Source of the DNA: Halococcus qingdaonensis
GTDB lineage: Archaea > Halobacteriota > Halobacteria > Halobacteriales > Halococcaceae
Length of the DNA: 64,000 nt
Direction of reading: 5' to 3'
Assembly (NCBI RefSeq): GCF_024508235.1
Contig: NZ_CP101943.1
Span: 1,240,001-1,304,000, forward strand
In this document: piece after piece, positions 25,368 to 34,401 of the stretch
Layout: each line of letters opens with the position of its first letter
Numbering within the stretch: position 1 is the first letter of the stretch
Program-made: the position numbers and the translations under genes
The notes under the pieces: generated by a model
Told to the model about the DNA's origin: nothing
Database searches by the model: none
Seen by the model: only the letters and a program-made list of their open reading frames with translations

Positions 25368-28300
25368 ATGAGCGACGAGGACAGAACGATACTGTTGATC
25401 GGTAGCGGTCCAATCCAGATCGGACAGGCGGCGGAGTTCGATTACTCGGGCGCGCAGGCCTGTCGCGCGCTCGCCGAGGAGGGGGCCCGAGTCGTCCTCG
25501 TCAACTCGAACCCGGCGACGATCATGACCGATCCGGAGATGGCCGACGCGGTCTATATCGAACCCATCACGACCGAGGCCATCAGCGAGATCATCGAGAA
25601 AGAGCGCCCGGACGGCGTCATCGCGGGACTGGGCGGTCAGACGGGACTCAACGTGACCGCCGAACTCGCCGAAGAGGGCGTTCTGGAGGAGTACGACGTC
25701 GAGATCATGGGGACGCCGCTGGACACGATCTACGCGACCGAGGACCGCGACCTGTTCAAGGAGCGGATGAAGGAGATCGGCCAGCCGGTGCCCGCCTCGA
25801 CGACCATCACCCTCGACGAGGGCGAGTCGGTACAGGGACTCACGGAGGTAGACCTCACTGAGCGCGTCGACGAGGCCGTCGCATCGGTGGGCGGGCTGCC
25901 GGTCATCTCCCGGACCACCTACACGCTCGGCGGGAGCGGGTCGGGCGTCGTCGAGGAGCGCGAGGAGTTGTACGAGCGCGTGCGGAAGGGACTTCGGCTC
26001 TCTCGGAACAGCGAAGTCCTGATCACCGAGTCGATCGCGGGTTGGGTCGAGCTCGAATACGAGGTGATGCGCGACGCCGACGACTCCTGTATCGTCATCT
26101 GCAACATGGAGAACCTCGACCCGATGGGGATTCACACGGGCGAGTCCACGGTCGTCACGCCCTCGCAGGTCATCCCGGACGACGGCCATCAGGAGATGCG
26201 CACCGCGGCGCTCGACGTGATCCGTGATCTCGGCATTCAGGGCGGCTGTAACATCCAGTTCGCCTGGCGCGACGACGGGACACCCGGCGGCGAGTACCGT
26301 GTCGTCGAAGTGAACCCTCGCGTCTCGCGCTCGTCGGCGCTCGCCTCTAAGGCGACGGGCTATCCCATCGCGCGCATCACGGCGAAAGTCGCGCTCGGCA
26401 AGCGTCTCCACGAGATCGACAACGAGATCACCGGCGAGACGACCGCCGCCTTCGAGCCGGCGATCGACTACGTCGTGACCAAAGTCCCGAGATGGCCAAA
26501 CGAGAAGTTCCGCGACGTCGAGTTCGAGCTCGGCACGGCGATGAAGAGCACGGGCGAGGCGATGGCGATCGGGCGCACCTTCGAGGAATCACTCTTGAAG
26601 GCGCTGCGCTCGACCGAGTACGAACCCGACGTCGACTGGGCAGGAATGGACGACGCGACGCTCGAAACGAAGTTCTTGGAACGGCCGACGCCCGATCGCC
26701 CATACGCGATGTTCGAGGCGTTCGACCGTGGCTACTCGGTCGAGAAGGTCGCCGAACTCACCGGGATCAAATCGTGGTACGTCGAGCGGTATGCGAACAT
26801 CGCCGAGGCAGCAGGGAAAGCGGCCGACGGCGAGTTCGAGGCGGCCGCCGCGGTCGGCTTCACCGATCAGGAGGTCGCGGCGATGGCTGCCGGCGACGAT
26901 GCGATGACGCGTGCCGACGGCAGCGGCGCGGTCGAGGTCGACGACGCCACTGTCGATGAAGTGGGTGCGAACGCCCCGGATCGTGACTTCAAACAGGTCG
27001 ACACCTGCGCGGGCGAGTTCGCCGCCTCGACGCCGTACTACTACTCCGCGCGCGAACCGGAATTCGGCGGCGACTCGGCACTCGCGACCGACGAAGTGCG
27101 CGTCGACCGCGACGTCGAGAGCGTCGTGATCGTCGGCGGCGGCCCAATCCGCATCGGCCAGGGCGTCGAGTTCGACTACTGTACCGTGCACGCCGTGCGC
27201 GCGCTCCGCGAGCAGGGTATCGACGCCCACGTCGTCAACAACAACCCCGAAACCGTCTCGACCGACTACGACACCTCGGATGGGCTCTTCTTCGAGCCGA
27301 TCACCCCCGAAGAGGTCGCCGACGTCATCGAATCGACCGATGCCGACGGCGTGATGGTCCAGTTCGGCGGCCAAACGTCCGTGGACATCGGGCGCGGGCT
27401 CCAGGCCGAACTCGACCGGCGCGGTCTCGACTGCGACGTCCTCGGCACGACCGTCGAGGCGATGGACCTCGCCGAAAACAGAGATAGATTCAACCATCTC
27501 ATGGACGAGCTGGGTATCGCCCAGCCGGCCGGTGGCGCGGCCGAAAGCGAGGCCGAAGCGCTCGATCTCGCCCACGAGATCGGGTACCCAGTGTTAGTCC
27601 GCCCGAGCTACGTCCTCGGCGGGCGCGCGATGGACGTCGTCCACGACGACGACGGTCTCCGCCAGTACGTCGAGGAGGCCATTCATGTCAGCCCCGACCA
27701 GCCCATCCTCATCGACGAGTTCCTGGAAGGCGCGGTCGAGCTCGACGTCGATGCCGTCGCCGACGGTACTGATGTGCTCATCGGCGGGATCATGGAACAC
27801 GTCGAATCGGCCGGCGTCCACTCGGGCGATTCGGCCTGTATGATCCCGCCCGAATCGCTCGACAGCGAGGTGCTGGGACGTGTGCGCGAGGTCGTCGAGG
27901 ACATCGCGCAGGCGCTCGAAACCGTCGGGTTGCTCAACGTCCAGCTCGCGGTCAAGGACGACGAGGTGTTCGTCCTGGAGGCGAATCCGCGCTCTTCCAG
28001 AACCGTGCCCTTCGTCTCGAAGGCGACCGGTGTCCCCATCGCGAAGCTCGCCGCCCAGGTGATGGCCGGGACACCGCTCGCCGATCTCGATACGGCCGAG
28101 CAGGTACCCGAGCAGACGAGCGTCAAGGAAGTCGTCCTGCCGTTCGATCGTCTGCCGGGCAGCGATCCCCGCTTGGGTCCGGAGATGAAGAGTACGGGTG
28201 AGGTGATGGGAACGGCAGGAAGCTTCGGGAAGGCCTACGACAAGACCCAGACCGCAACGAGCAAGCCGATCCCCGACACGGGAACGGCGGTCGTCGATCT

Positions 28301-28604
28301 CGCCGACGCGGAGTTCCCCGATCCCGACAGCGACGCGGGGCACGCACTCCGTGATGGGTTCGCCGAGCGCTTCGAGCTCGGCGAGTTCGACGATCTCCCG
28401 CAGGCTATCCGCGACGGCGACGTCGATCTCGTGATCTCGCGCGAGCGCGCGGCGCTCGAAGTCTGCGTCGAGGAGGACGTCACCTACTTCTCGACGACAG
28501 CCAGCGCCGAGGCGGCGCTCGACGCGCTCGCGGCCCGCGCGGAGGACTCGGCGGTCGCGGCGGTGAGCGAGCGGCCGACGACCGCGCGCGAGTGGGGCAA
28601 CTGA
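25368..28604 (+). CDS. carB: Carbamoyl-phosphate synthase large subunit
   Basis: A 1078-residue protein, the normal full length. It is built from two homologous ATP-grasp halves. The first starts 'ILLIGSGPIQIGQAAEFDYSGAQACRAL' and includes 'IAGLGGQTGLN' and 'FAWRDDG'; the second starts 'VVIVGGGPIRIGQGVEFDYCTVHAVRAL' (about residue 590), with 'MVQFGGQTS' and 'VLEANPRSSRTVPFVSKA'. A C-terminal MGS-like domain follows from about 950. It combines bicarbonate, ATP and ammonia from CarA into carbamoyl phosphate for arginine and pyrimidine synthesis. The ATG at 25368 was chosen because upstream in-frame codons are not acidic and lie in promoter DNA. It is separated from carA, which faces it on the other strand. 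Confidence 0.96.
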   Translation: MSDEDRTILLIGSGPIQIGQAAEFDYSGAQACRALAEEGARVVLVNSNPATIMTDPEMADAVYIEPITTEAISEIIEKERPDGVIAGLGGQTGLNVTAELAEEGVLEEYDVEIMGTPLDTIYATEDRDLFKERMKEIGQPVPASTTITLDEGESVQGLTEVDLTERVDEAVASVGGLPVISRTTYTLGGSGSGVVEEREELYERVRKGLRLSRNSEVLITESIAGWVELEYEVMRDADDSCIVICNMENLDPMGIHTGESTVVTPSQVIPDDGHQEMRTAALDVIRDLGIQGGCNIQFAWRDDGTPGGEYRVVEVNPRVSRSSALASKATGYPIARITAKVALGKRLHEIDNEITGETTAAFEPAIDYVVTKVPRWPNEKFRDVEFELGTAMKSTGEAMAIGRTFEESLLKALRSTEYEPDVDWAGMDDATLETKFLERPTPDRPYAMFEAFDRGYSVEKVAELTGIKSWYVERYANIAEAAGKAADGEFEAAAAVGFTDQEVAAMAAGDDAMTRADGSGAVEVDDATVDEVGANAPDRDFKQVDTCAGEFAASTPYYYSAREPEFGGDSALATDEVRVDRDVESVVIVGGGPIRIGQGVEFDYCTVHAVRALREQGIDAHVVNNNPETVSTDYDTSDGLFFEPITPEEVADVIESTDADGVMVQFGGQTSVDIGRGLQAELDRRGLDCDVLGTTVEAMDLAENRDRFNHLMDELGIAQPAGGAAESEAEALDLAHEIGYPVLVRPSYVLGGRAMDVVHDDDGLRQYVEEAIHVSPDQPILIDEFLEGAVELDVDAVADGTDVLIGGIMEHVESAGVHSGDSACMIPPESLDSEVLGRVREVVEDIAQALETVGLLNVQLAVKDDEVFVLEANPRSSRTVPFVSKATGVPIAKLAAQVMAGTPLADLDTAEQVPEQTSVKEVVLPFDRLPGSDPRLGPEMKSTGEVMGTAGSFGKAYDKTQTATSKPIPDTGTAVVDLADAEFPDPDSDAGHALRDGFAERFELGEFDDLPQAIRDGDVDLVISRERAALEVCVEEDVTYFSTTASAEAALDALAARAEDSAVAAVSERPTTAREWGN

Positions 28605-28674
28605 GGTAATCGACGCGTGAGTGCGTAACGTTCGCGGCACAACTATTTGTCGGCTGCCGAGAAACAACCGGCGA

Positions 28675-30063
28675 ATGAGCCGTCTCGCCCTGTTCGGTGC
28701 GATCCATTTCGATCGCCGCTCGAAGGTCGCCGACGAGCTGTCGGCGTTCGTCGCGAGCGAGGATGCAGAGGCGGTGTTCGTCGAGTGGCCCGAACACCCG
28801 CTCTCGCGGCTGACGGCGCTGCGCGCGCTGCTCGCCGTCCCGCTGCTCGTCCTCGGCGGGATCGCCCTCGATCTCGTCCGTGCGCCGTACTATCTGCTGT
28901 TCAACCGCCGTCTCGATTCGACCGAGCATATCGTCGCCGCACAGCTCGACTGTCCGGTTCACACGGTCGACCGACATCCCTGGACGCTCATGGCCACGGC
29001 GGGGCCGCTCGCGATCGTCCTCAACTGGGTGGCGCTGCTCGCATTTCTCGCGATCGCACCGCTCGCCACAGGGATCACGATCGCCGCTCTTCTCGTCGCC
29101 GGCGTCGCGATCCGGGTTATCACCCGATGGGACAGGACGGGTGGCGTGCTCGCCGGTGCGGTCGCGCTCGTTGTCCTGATCGGCGGAAGTGTCGTCGTGG
29201 ATCCATTCCTCGGTGGGTTCGCACTCGCACTCACTGCGCTGCCCGTCGCCACCGCGGCCGCACTTGCCGTGAGCACGAACACGACCGTCACCGTGGCGAC
29301 CCGCATCCCGGTGCTTGTCGTCGTGGTCGCGATGGCCCTCGCCGCCGAGTCGCTCGTCGGGTGGTTCGTGCTGACGGCGTTCCTCGCCTTCTCGATGTTC
29401 GTCACTCGGACGCTCGATACGCGCAACGAACACATGGCCAAGCGGATCGCGACGATCACCGACGAGGAGGGTTACGACGCGGCCGTTCTCGTGACCGGCA
29501 TGGCCCACCTCTCCGGGATGGTCGACCACGCGAGCGCTGCAGAACTGACCGTCGAGCGGGCGTATCTGCCCCGGTGGCTCCGCGCGCCGGGACGGATCGA
29601 GGAGATCTCACCGGCCGAAGCTGGTGAGAGTGTGGCGACGACCGATACCGTCTCCACGGAGCTCGGCTCCGCGGGCGCGCGGGCGGCTGCGAGCGTCGTC
29701 GATTTCGTCGCGCTCGGCGTGCTGGGGTGGATTCCCGCGTTCGCGCTCGGCGCTGTGACGCGGACGCTGTTCGACGACTTTCTCGTGGGGGTCATCGCTG
29801 GGATCGTTCTCACGCCGCTGGCGTACTACGTGCTGCTCGAAGCGCGCTACGGGCGGACGCTCGGCAAACAGCTCGAAGGGCTGATCGTCGCCGATGCCGA
29901 CGGACCGCCGGCCTCGCTCCGGGCGTGTCTCCTCCGGAACCTGCTGCGACCGGTCGATTTCATCGTGTTCTACCTGCTCGGGTTCGTTCTCGTGCTGGTG
30001 ACCGATCGCGATCAGCGCCTCGGCGATCTCGTCGCCGGAACGGAGATCAGAGTGAGACGTTAG
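28675..30063 (+). CDS. TraB-like/RDD-domain membrane fusion protein
   Basis: A 462-residue protein in two parts. The N-terminal part resembles TraB/PrgY proteins: 'LALFGAIHFDRRSKVADELSAFV' with the early conserved His, 'AVFVEWPEHPLSRL', then six or so membrane helices, and after them 'DTRNEHMAKRIATIT' and 'VLVTGMAHLSGM' with the late His. From about residue 330 an RDD membrane domain follows ('ARAAASVVDFVALGVLGW', 'RYGRTLGKQLEGLIV', 'DRDQRLGDLVAGTEI'). TraB homologues are thought to be peptidase-like membrane proteins; RDD domains are small transport-like modules. The substrate is unknown. The stop overlaps the convergent carA stop by 4 nt. Confidence 0.78.
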   Translation: MSRLALFGAIHFDRRSKVADELSAFVASEDAEAVFVEWPEHPLSRLTALRALLAVPLLVLGGIALDLVRAPYYLLFNRRLDSTEHIVAAQLDCPVHTVDRHPWTLMATAGPLAIVLNWVALLAFLAIAPLATGITIAALLVAGVAIRVITRWDRTGGVLAGAVALVVLIGGSVVVDPFLGGFALALTALPVATAAALAVSTNTTVTVATRIPVLVVVVAMALAAESLVGWFVLTAFLAFSMFVTRTLDTRNEHMAKRIATITDEEGYDAAVLVTGMAHLSGMVDHASAAELTVERAYLPRWLRAPGRIEEISPAEAGESVATTDTVSTELGSAGARAAASVVDFVALGVLGWIPAFALGAVTRTLFDDFLVGVIAGIVLTPLAYYVLLEARYGRTLGKQLEGLIVADADGPPASLRACLLRNLLRPVDFIVFYLLGFVLVLVTDRDQRLGDLVAGTEIRVRR

Positions 30064-31121
30064 TCGGCGGTCGCCGCGACGCGCGTGGTCCCCGCGAGTT
30101 CGAGGACTTCGTCGAAGAAATCGAGCGAGTCGTGCGGGCCGGGGTTCGCCTCGGGGTGGTACTGGCGGGTGAGGACGCCGAGCTCGCCGCTTTCGAGCCC
30201 CTCGGGCGTGTCGTCGTTGACGTTGATCTGTGTGACGTCGAGCTCGCCCGGCTCGGTGACGGCGTAGCCGTGGTTCTGGGTGGTCATCACGACCCTGTCG
30301 CTGTCGAGATCGCGGACGGGCTGGTTCACGCCGCGGTGGCCGAAGGCCATCTTCGCGGTGCTGCCACCGAGTGCCCGCGCGACGACCTGCTGGCCGAGAC
30401 AGATGCCGGCGATCGGGAGATCGCCGACGAACGTGTCGACGAGTTCCTGTGCGGCATCGAAGTTGGCGGGATCGCCCGGGCCGTTCGAGAGGAAGAGCAG
30501 GTCGGGATCGATCTCGCGCACGTCCTCGGGCGTCGCGTCGTAGGGCAGGACGGTGACGCTCGCGCCGCGATCGAGCAGCGAGGAGACGATCGAGCCCTTC
30601 GCGCCGCAGTCGATCAGCGCGATCTCGTACTCGCCACCCTCGTGACGGACCGGCTCGCTGACGCTGACGTCCGCACCGATGTCGACGTGCTCGCTCATCC
30701 CCTTGCACTGTTCGAGCTGTTCGCGTGCGGCCTCGGGGCTGGCGTCGGGCCCGGCGGCGATGCCACACTCCATCGCGCCCTCCTCGCGGAGTTCGGTCAC
30801 GACGTCCCGTGTGTCGAGGCGGTCGAGCGCGGGCACGCCCGTTTCGGTGAGCCACTCCGCCACGTCGTCGGTGAGTTCGCGGGCGACTACTGCAGTGGGC
30901 TGGACGTTCTCGGATTCGAAGCGCTCGTCACGCACCCCGTAGTTCCCGATGAGCGGGTACGAGAACGTGAGTATCTGCTGGGCGTACGAGGGATCGGTGA
31001 GACTCTCCTCGTAGCCCGTGTACGCCGTCGTGAACACCAGTTCGCCGCGGGCGGTGCCCGGCGCGCGCGAGCGTCCGGTCAGCACGATGCCACCCTCGAT
31101 GGCGACGTAGGCCTCTTCCAT
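30060..31121 (-). CDS. carA: Carbamoyl-phosphate synthase small (glutaminase) subunit
   Basis: A 353-residue protein. The N-terminal CarA-specific domain has 'GELVFTTAYTGYEESLTDPSY' and 'IGNYGVRDERFES'. The class I glutamine amidotransferase domain has 'LFLSNGPGDPANF', the nucleophile Cys241 in 'PIAGICLGQQVVARALGG', and the catalytic His-x-Glu in 'RQYHPEANPGPHDS'. It hydrolyses glutamine and passes ammonia to CarB. It is transcribed divergently from the Lrp-type gene across a 97-nt region containing a palindrome. A TATA-like TTATTA at 31152-31147 is about 29 nt upstream of the ATG, so the message is probably leaderless. Confidence 0.95.
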   Translation of the reverse strand: MEEAYVAIEGGIVLTGRSRAPGTARGELVFTTAYTGYEESLTDPSYAQQILTFSYPLIGNYGVRDERFESENVQPTAVVARELTDDVAEWLTETGVPALDRLDTRDVVTELREEGAMECGIAAGPDASPEAAREQLEQCKGMSEHVDIGADVSVSEPVRHEGGEYEIALIDCGAKGSIVSSLLDRGASVTVLPYDATPEDVREIDPDLLFLSNGPGDPANFDAAQELVDTFVGDLPIAGICLGQQVVARALGGSTAKMAFGHRGVNQPVRDLDSDRVVMTTQNHGYAVTEPGELDVTQINVNDDTPEGLESGELGVLTRQYHPEANPGPHDSLDFFDEVLELAGTTRVAATAD

Positions 31122-31146
31122 TACGATATGCGTACAGACGCACCCC

Positions 31147-31152
31147 TAATAA
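31147..31152 (-). promoter_or_regulatory. TATA element of carA
   Basis: On the minus strand TTATTA is centred about 29 nt before the carA ATG (31121), the archaeal TATA-to-start distance expected for a leaderless transcript. It lies 20 nt from the palindrome at 31173-31187, so a protein bound there could affect carA as well as the regulator gene. Confidence 0.45.
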
Positions 31153-31172
31153 CCGTTGTGTTCGAAACAAAG

Positions 31173-31187
31173 TTACGATATTCGTAA
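31173..31187. promoter_or_regulatory. Perfect 15-nt palindrome, probable Lrp operator
   Basis: TTACGA-TAT-TCGTAA is an exact inverted repeat in the divergent carA/lrp intergenic region. Its centre contains a TATA-like 'cgatatt', about 36-42 nt before the likely Lrp start at 31219. Lrp/AsnC proteins bind palindromes of about this length. It is well placed for autoregulation of the regulator and possibly for control of carA. Confidence 0.6.
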
Positions 31188-31218
31188 TCATGAAGTGTCG
31201 GCCGGCGATAGGGGAGGG

Positions 31219-31632
31219 ATGGACGACCTCGACCGCCGGATTCTGGACGTGCTCCGACGGGACTCCCGAACGCCCTATACCGAGATCGCCGCACAGGTCG
31301 GCACCTCCGAGGGAACGGTCAGGAATCGCGTCGAGCGACTCATCGAGGACGACACGATCGAGCGGTTCACCGTGACCACCCGCACGGGAAATATCAAGGC
31401 GATGATCGAGGTGAGCGTCGCCGTCGACGTCGACACCTCGGCGGTCTCCGAGCGGATGGCCGAGTGGCCCGAGGTCGATTTCGTCTGGCAGGTCTCGGGC
31501 GAGGAGGACGTCGTACTGATCGTCGACGCGGCCGACACGAGCGCCGTCAACGATCTCATCACGGAGGCGCGCGAACTCGACGACGTCATCTCGACGAAGA
31601 CAAGACTCATCCTGGACGAACGGCGCGAATGA
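31219..31632 (+). CDS. Lrp/AsnC-family transcriptional regulator
   Basis: A 137-residue regulator. 'MDDLDRRILDVLRRDSRTPYTEIAAQVGTSEGTVRNRVERLIEDDTI' is the N-terminal HTH. After a linker strand comes a RAM/ACT-like ligand domain ('EVSVAVDVDTSAVSERMAEWPEVDFVWQVSGEEDVVLIVDA'). Met at 31219 is preceded by 'aggggaggg', a good ribosome-binding site, and starts the HTH at the normal point; an earlier in-frame start at 31156 would translate through the palindrome. The ligand is probably an amino acid. Divergence from carA suggests it links arginine or pyrimidine precursor supply to nitrogen status, but this is inference. Confidence 0.88.
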   Translation: MDDLDRRILDVLRRDSRTPYTEIAAQVGTSEGTVRNRVERLIEDDTIERFTVTTRTGNIKAMIEVSVAVDVDTSAVSERMAEWPEVDFVWQVSGEEDVVLIVDAADTSAVNDLITEARELDDVISTKTRLILDERRE

Positions 31633-31643
31633 GTCGGGTCGTA

Positions 31644-32615
31644 TCAGAAATTCGATGAACTAGGTGGAGAAAACACGTTAGAGCAAACGAGGAGCCAGAC
31701 CGCAAACACTGCCAGCGGTAGCGAGCCGATCACGCCGGTCACTGCGGGACCGAGAAGTCGACTCGGATCGTTCTGCGTGAACAGCAGCATGATGCCGGCG
31801 TTCGCGTTGATCGCAGCGTGACCGATGACGGCGGGCCAGACACTGTTGCCCCGCAGCGTCACCCATCCAAGGAACACGCCGGCGACGACAGTAAAATACA
31901 CCATCGCAAGGCTACCGAGCAGCGGCGTTTCGGGATAGTTGTATCCCAGCACGATCAGCGGCCAGTGCCAGACGCCCCAGATCACTCCCGACAGCAAGAT
32001 GGCCCGACGACCGCCGAGAGGGAGGAGTTTCGGTAGCAGATACGCCCGCCAACCGAACTCCTCACCGAACGTGGCCACGCAGTTGACTGCCGTGTTGATC
32101 GTGGGGGCAGCCACTGCCGCGATGAGTGCGAGTTCCCGTGGTTCGATCGGGAGTTCCGTCCCCTGTGTCACTCCAAGTGTCTCACCCACGGCACTCAGCG
32201 TTGGGTCGAAAAATTCCGGAAACAGCACAAAGAAAACCGTCGCCCCGAGATAGAGCAGGACCGGCGGCACGACCCACGCGACGGCCCACCACCGCCAGTG
32301 ACGTCGTCGCGGGCGCAGAGCCAGTCCATCCCAGCCCTCACCGGTAACGAGTCGTGTGAGAACGTTTGCTATCGCCGGTGAAAACATGTAGCCGGTGACG
32401 ACGAGCACGAGCCAGAGCCGAACACCGGCGAACACCATCGGGCTCTCGGAGCCGATACCGCCGGTCATGGAGACGATCACACCGATCGTCCACGAGATCC
32501 CGAAAGCAAACAGTACGAACAGCCCCACACGCCGCCACTCCACGTCGCCATCGTCGGATCCTGTCGCCATCGGGAACGCGTCCCGGTCCGAGCGTTTCGT
32601 CTTCGATGTCGTCAT
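31644..32615 (-). CDS. CPBP-family intramembrane metalloprotease
   Basis: A 323-residue membrane protein with about eight hydrophobic segments. It has the CPBP (Abi/CaaX protease and bacteriocin-processing) motifs 'FGEEFGWRAYLLPKL' (Glu-Glu...Arg), 'SGVIWGVWHWPLIV' (His) and 'PAVIGHAAINANAG' (His). These form the intramembrane metal-dependent active site of Rce1-like proteases. The target is unknown, possibly a prenylated or signal-like peptide. A second in-frame Met (residue 16, MATGSDDGD) is an alternative start. It converges with the Lrp gene, with 11 nt between stops. Confidence 0.85.
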   Translation of the reverse strand: MTTSKTKRSDRDAFPMATGSDDGDVEWRRVGLFVLFAFGISWTIGVIVSMTGGIGSESPMVFAGVRLWLVLVVTGYMFSPAIANVLTRLVTGEGWDGLALRPRRRHWRWWAVAWVVPPVLLYLGATVFFVLFPEFFDPTLSAVGETLGVTQGTELPIEPRELALIAAVAAPTINTAVNCVATFGEEFGWRAYLLPKLLPLGGRRAILLSGVIWGVWHWPLIVLGYNYPETPLLGSLAMVYFTVVAGVFLGWVTLRGNSVWPAVIGHAAINANAGIMLLFTQNDPSRLLGPAVTGVIGSLPLAVFAVWLLVCSNVFSPPSSSNF

Positions 32616-32656
32616 ACGTCTTCGTGAATGGCCCGACCGATATACTCAGGGTACCG

Positions 32657-33364
32657 TCAATCGTCCTCCGGCGGCGTTCCGACGCCGGGCGTCGCCCAGT
32701 CGGGCGTGTCGAGCTGATCCTTCTCGGCATGGACATACCGATAGAGTCGACCGATGAGCCGGTAGGGGAGCCAGTCGGCGACGCGGGGCTCGACACGCCC
32801 GTCGCGAATGGCCGCGACGACGTTTTCGGGCGTCGGCTCGTCGACATCGACCGCGGTGTAGGCGCGCCCGACCTCGACCGGGTAATGAGCGTCGCTCCCC
32901 CCGGTCATCGGCAGCTCGTACTGCTCGGCCAGACGCTCGACCCACTCGCGGGTCCGGGGATGTTTGCCGTTGACCTCGATGGCGTCGAAAGCCGCATCGA
33001 CCTCCCTCACTGTGGAGTTACGGTACGGATGGGCGATGATGGCCGCACAGTCGCGTTCGTGGGCGATGTCGACGACTTCACCGGGTGTTAGCTCGCCGGG
33101 ATCGGTCTCGTTCGGGGGATCGGGCCCGACCACGAGCACGTGCCCTCGTGTGGTCGAGACCTCGATGCCAGGGAGCACGGCCACGCCAGCGATCCCGTCG
33201 TCGAACGCGCGGTAGTAGTCGTGGTTGGTGGTGGCGACCCCGTCGAGACCGCGCGCCCGCGCGACCCCCGCGAGCAGTCGGCCGCCGAGCGGGTCGTAGA
33301 CGTCGCCAAGCCGTCGATGACCGTGAAAAAAGCGCGTGTGCGCGTGGAGATCGATGCGGTACAC
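32657..33364 (-). CDS. PHP-domain metal-dependent phosphoesterase
   Basis: A 235-residue PHP protein read from a GTG at 33364. It starts VYRIDLHAHTRFFHGH (metal-binding HxH), then 'GVATTNHDYYRAF' (Asn-His-Asp), 'GIEVSTTRGHVLVVG' (Glu and His), 'CAAIIAHPYR' (His-Pro) and 'MTGGSDAHYPVEVG' (Asp-x-His). All the usual PHP metal ligands are present. Family members hydrolyse phosphoesters such as phosphoribosyl or nucleotide phosphates; the substrate is unknown. The frame remains open far upstream, but that stretch is antisense to the lipid-kinase gene and is not coding. The GTG gives the correct family N-terminus. Confidence 0.85.
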   Translation of the reverse strand: MYRIDLHAHTRFFHGHRRLGDVYDPLGGRLLAGVARARGLDGVATTNHDYYRAFDDGIAGVAVLPGIEVSTTRGHVLVVGPDPPNETDPGELTPGEVVDIAHERDCAAIIAHPYRNSTVREVDAAFDAIEVNGKHPRTREWVERLAEQYELPMTGGSDAHYPVEVGRAYTAVDVDEPTPENVVAAIRDGRVEPRVADWLPYRLIGRLYRYVHAEKDQLDTPDWATPGVGTPPEDD

Positions 33365-33415
33365 GGCCGAACGCGGTGTCGGTAGGCCTTTGCTGTTGCG
33401 ACGTGAGGTCGTTAC

Positions 33416-34357
33416 ATGACCACGGCGGGATCGTCGCTCCGCTCCGACGGCGGGACGGACGCGCGCGAACTCATCTACAATCCGCTCAGCGGGAGCGCCG
33501 ATCACACGGACGAGATCTACGACTATGCCGACGAATACGGCGTTTCGGTCCGGGAGACGAGCGAGAGCGGTGACGCCATCGATCTCGCCCGCGAGAGTGA
33601 CGCCGACTATCTCGGGGCCGCCGGCGGCGACGGCACCGTTCACGAGGTCGTGCGCGGACTCCACGAGGCCGACGCCTTCGATTCGACCGTCGTCGGCGTC
33701 GTCCCGACGGGCACCGGCAACAACTTCGCGGGCAACATCGGCGTCGAGAGCATCGCGGACGGTTTCGAGGTGCTCGACGGCGGCGAGACACGGGAGATCG
33801 ACCTCGGCATCGCCAACGGGCGGCCGTTCGTCAACTCCGCCATCGCGGGCCTGACCGCGGACGCGAGCTCCGAGACCACCTCCGAGATGAAGGACTCGCT
33901 CGGCGTGCTCGCCTACGTCGTCAACACCGTCCAGACGGCGACCGATTTCGACGGGCTCCCGCTCGAAATCGAGACCGCCGCCGGCGACGACGCCTGGAGC
34001 GGCGACGCGGCGTTCGTCCTCGTGGGCAACGGCCGACGCTTCCCCGTCGAGGGGCGCACCCAGGCCGACATGGAGGACGGTCGGTTCGAAATCACCGTCA
34101 TCGAGGACCGGCCGACGGGACAACTCGTCGGCGAAGCGACGCTCCGGCGACTGCTCGGCAGCGACACCGCGAACATCACCCGGCTCGAAAGTTCGTCCCT
34201 GTCGATCTCGGTTCGTGAGGACGATCCGGGCACCTTCAGCCTCGACGGCGAGATGCTCTCGGCGCGCGAACTCGACATCGACGTCGACGCGAGCGCACTC
34301 TCGATCCGCGTCGGCGACGGCTACGAGCCCGACCCGCCGGCGATCGACGAGCAGTAG
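33416..34357 (+). CDS. Diacylglycerol kinase/YegS-like lipid kinase
   Basis: A 313-residue kinase of the DAGK/sphingosine kinase catalytic family. 'ELIYNPLSGSADHTDEI' is the N-terminal strand-loop, 'YLGAAGGDGTVHEVVRGL' the GGDGT nucleotide motif (about 69-80), and 'GVVPTGTGNNFAGNIG' the second glycine-rich motif. The C-terminal half is the beta-sandwich with 'VLVGNGRRFPVEGRTQADMEDGRFEI'. It probably phosphorylates a lipid hydroxyl such as an archaeal diether or isoprenoid glycerol; the actual lipid is not identifiable. It is divergent from the PHP gene with 51 nt between the starts. Confidence 0.88.
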   Translation: MTTAGSSLRSDGGTDARELIYNPLSGSADHTDEIYDYADEYGVSVRETSESGDAIDLARESDADYLGAAGGDGTVHEVVRGLHEADAFDSTVVGVVPTGTGNNFAGNIGVESIADGFEVLDGGETREIDLGIANGRPFVNSAIAGLTADASSETTSEMKDSLGVLAYVVNTVQTATDFDGLPLEIETAAGDDAWSGDAAFVLVGNGRRFPVEGRTQADMEDGRFEITVIEDRPTGQLVGEATLRRLLGSDTANITRLESSSLSISVREDDPGTFSLDGEMLSARELDIDVDASALSIRVGDGYEPDPPAIDEQ

Positions 34358-34401
34358 GCCGCAGTCGAAGGCGATATGAACGCAGTCCGCGAGCAACCAC
34401 C

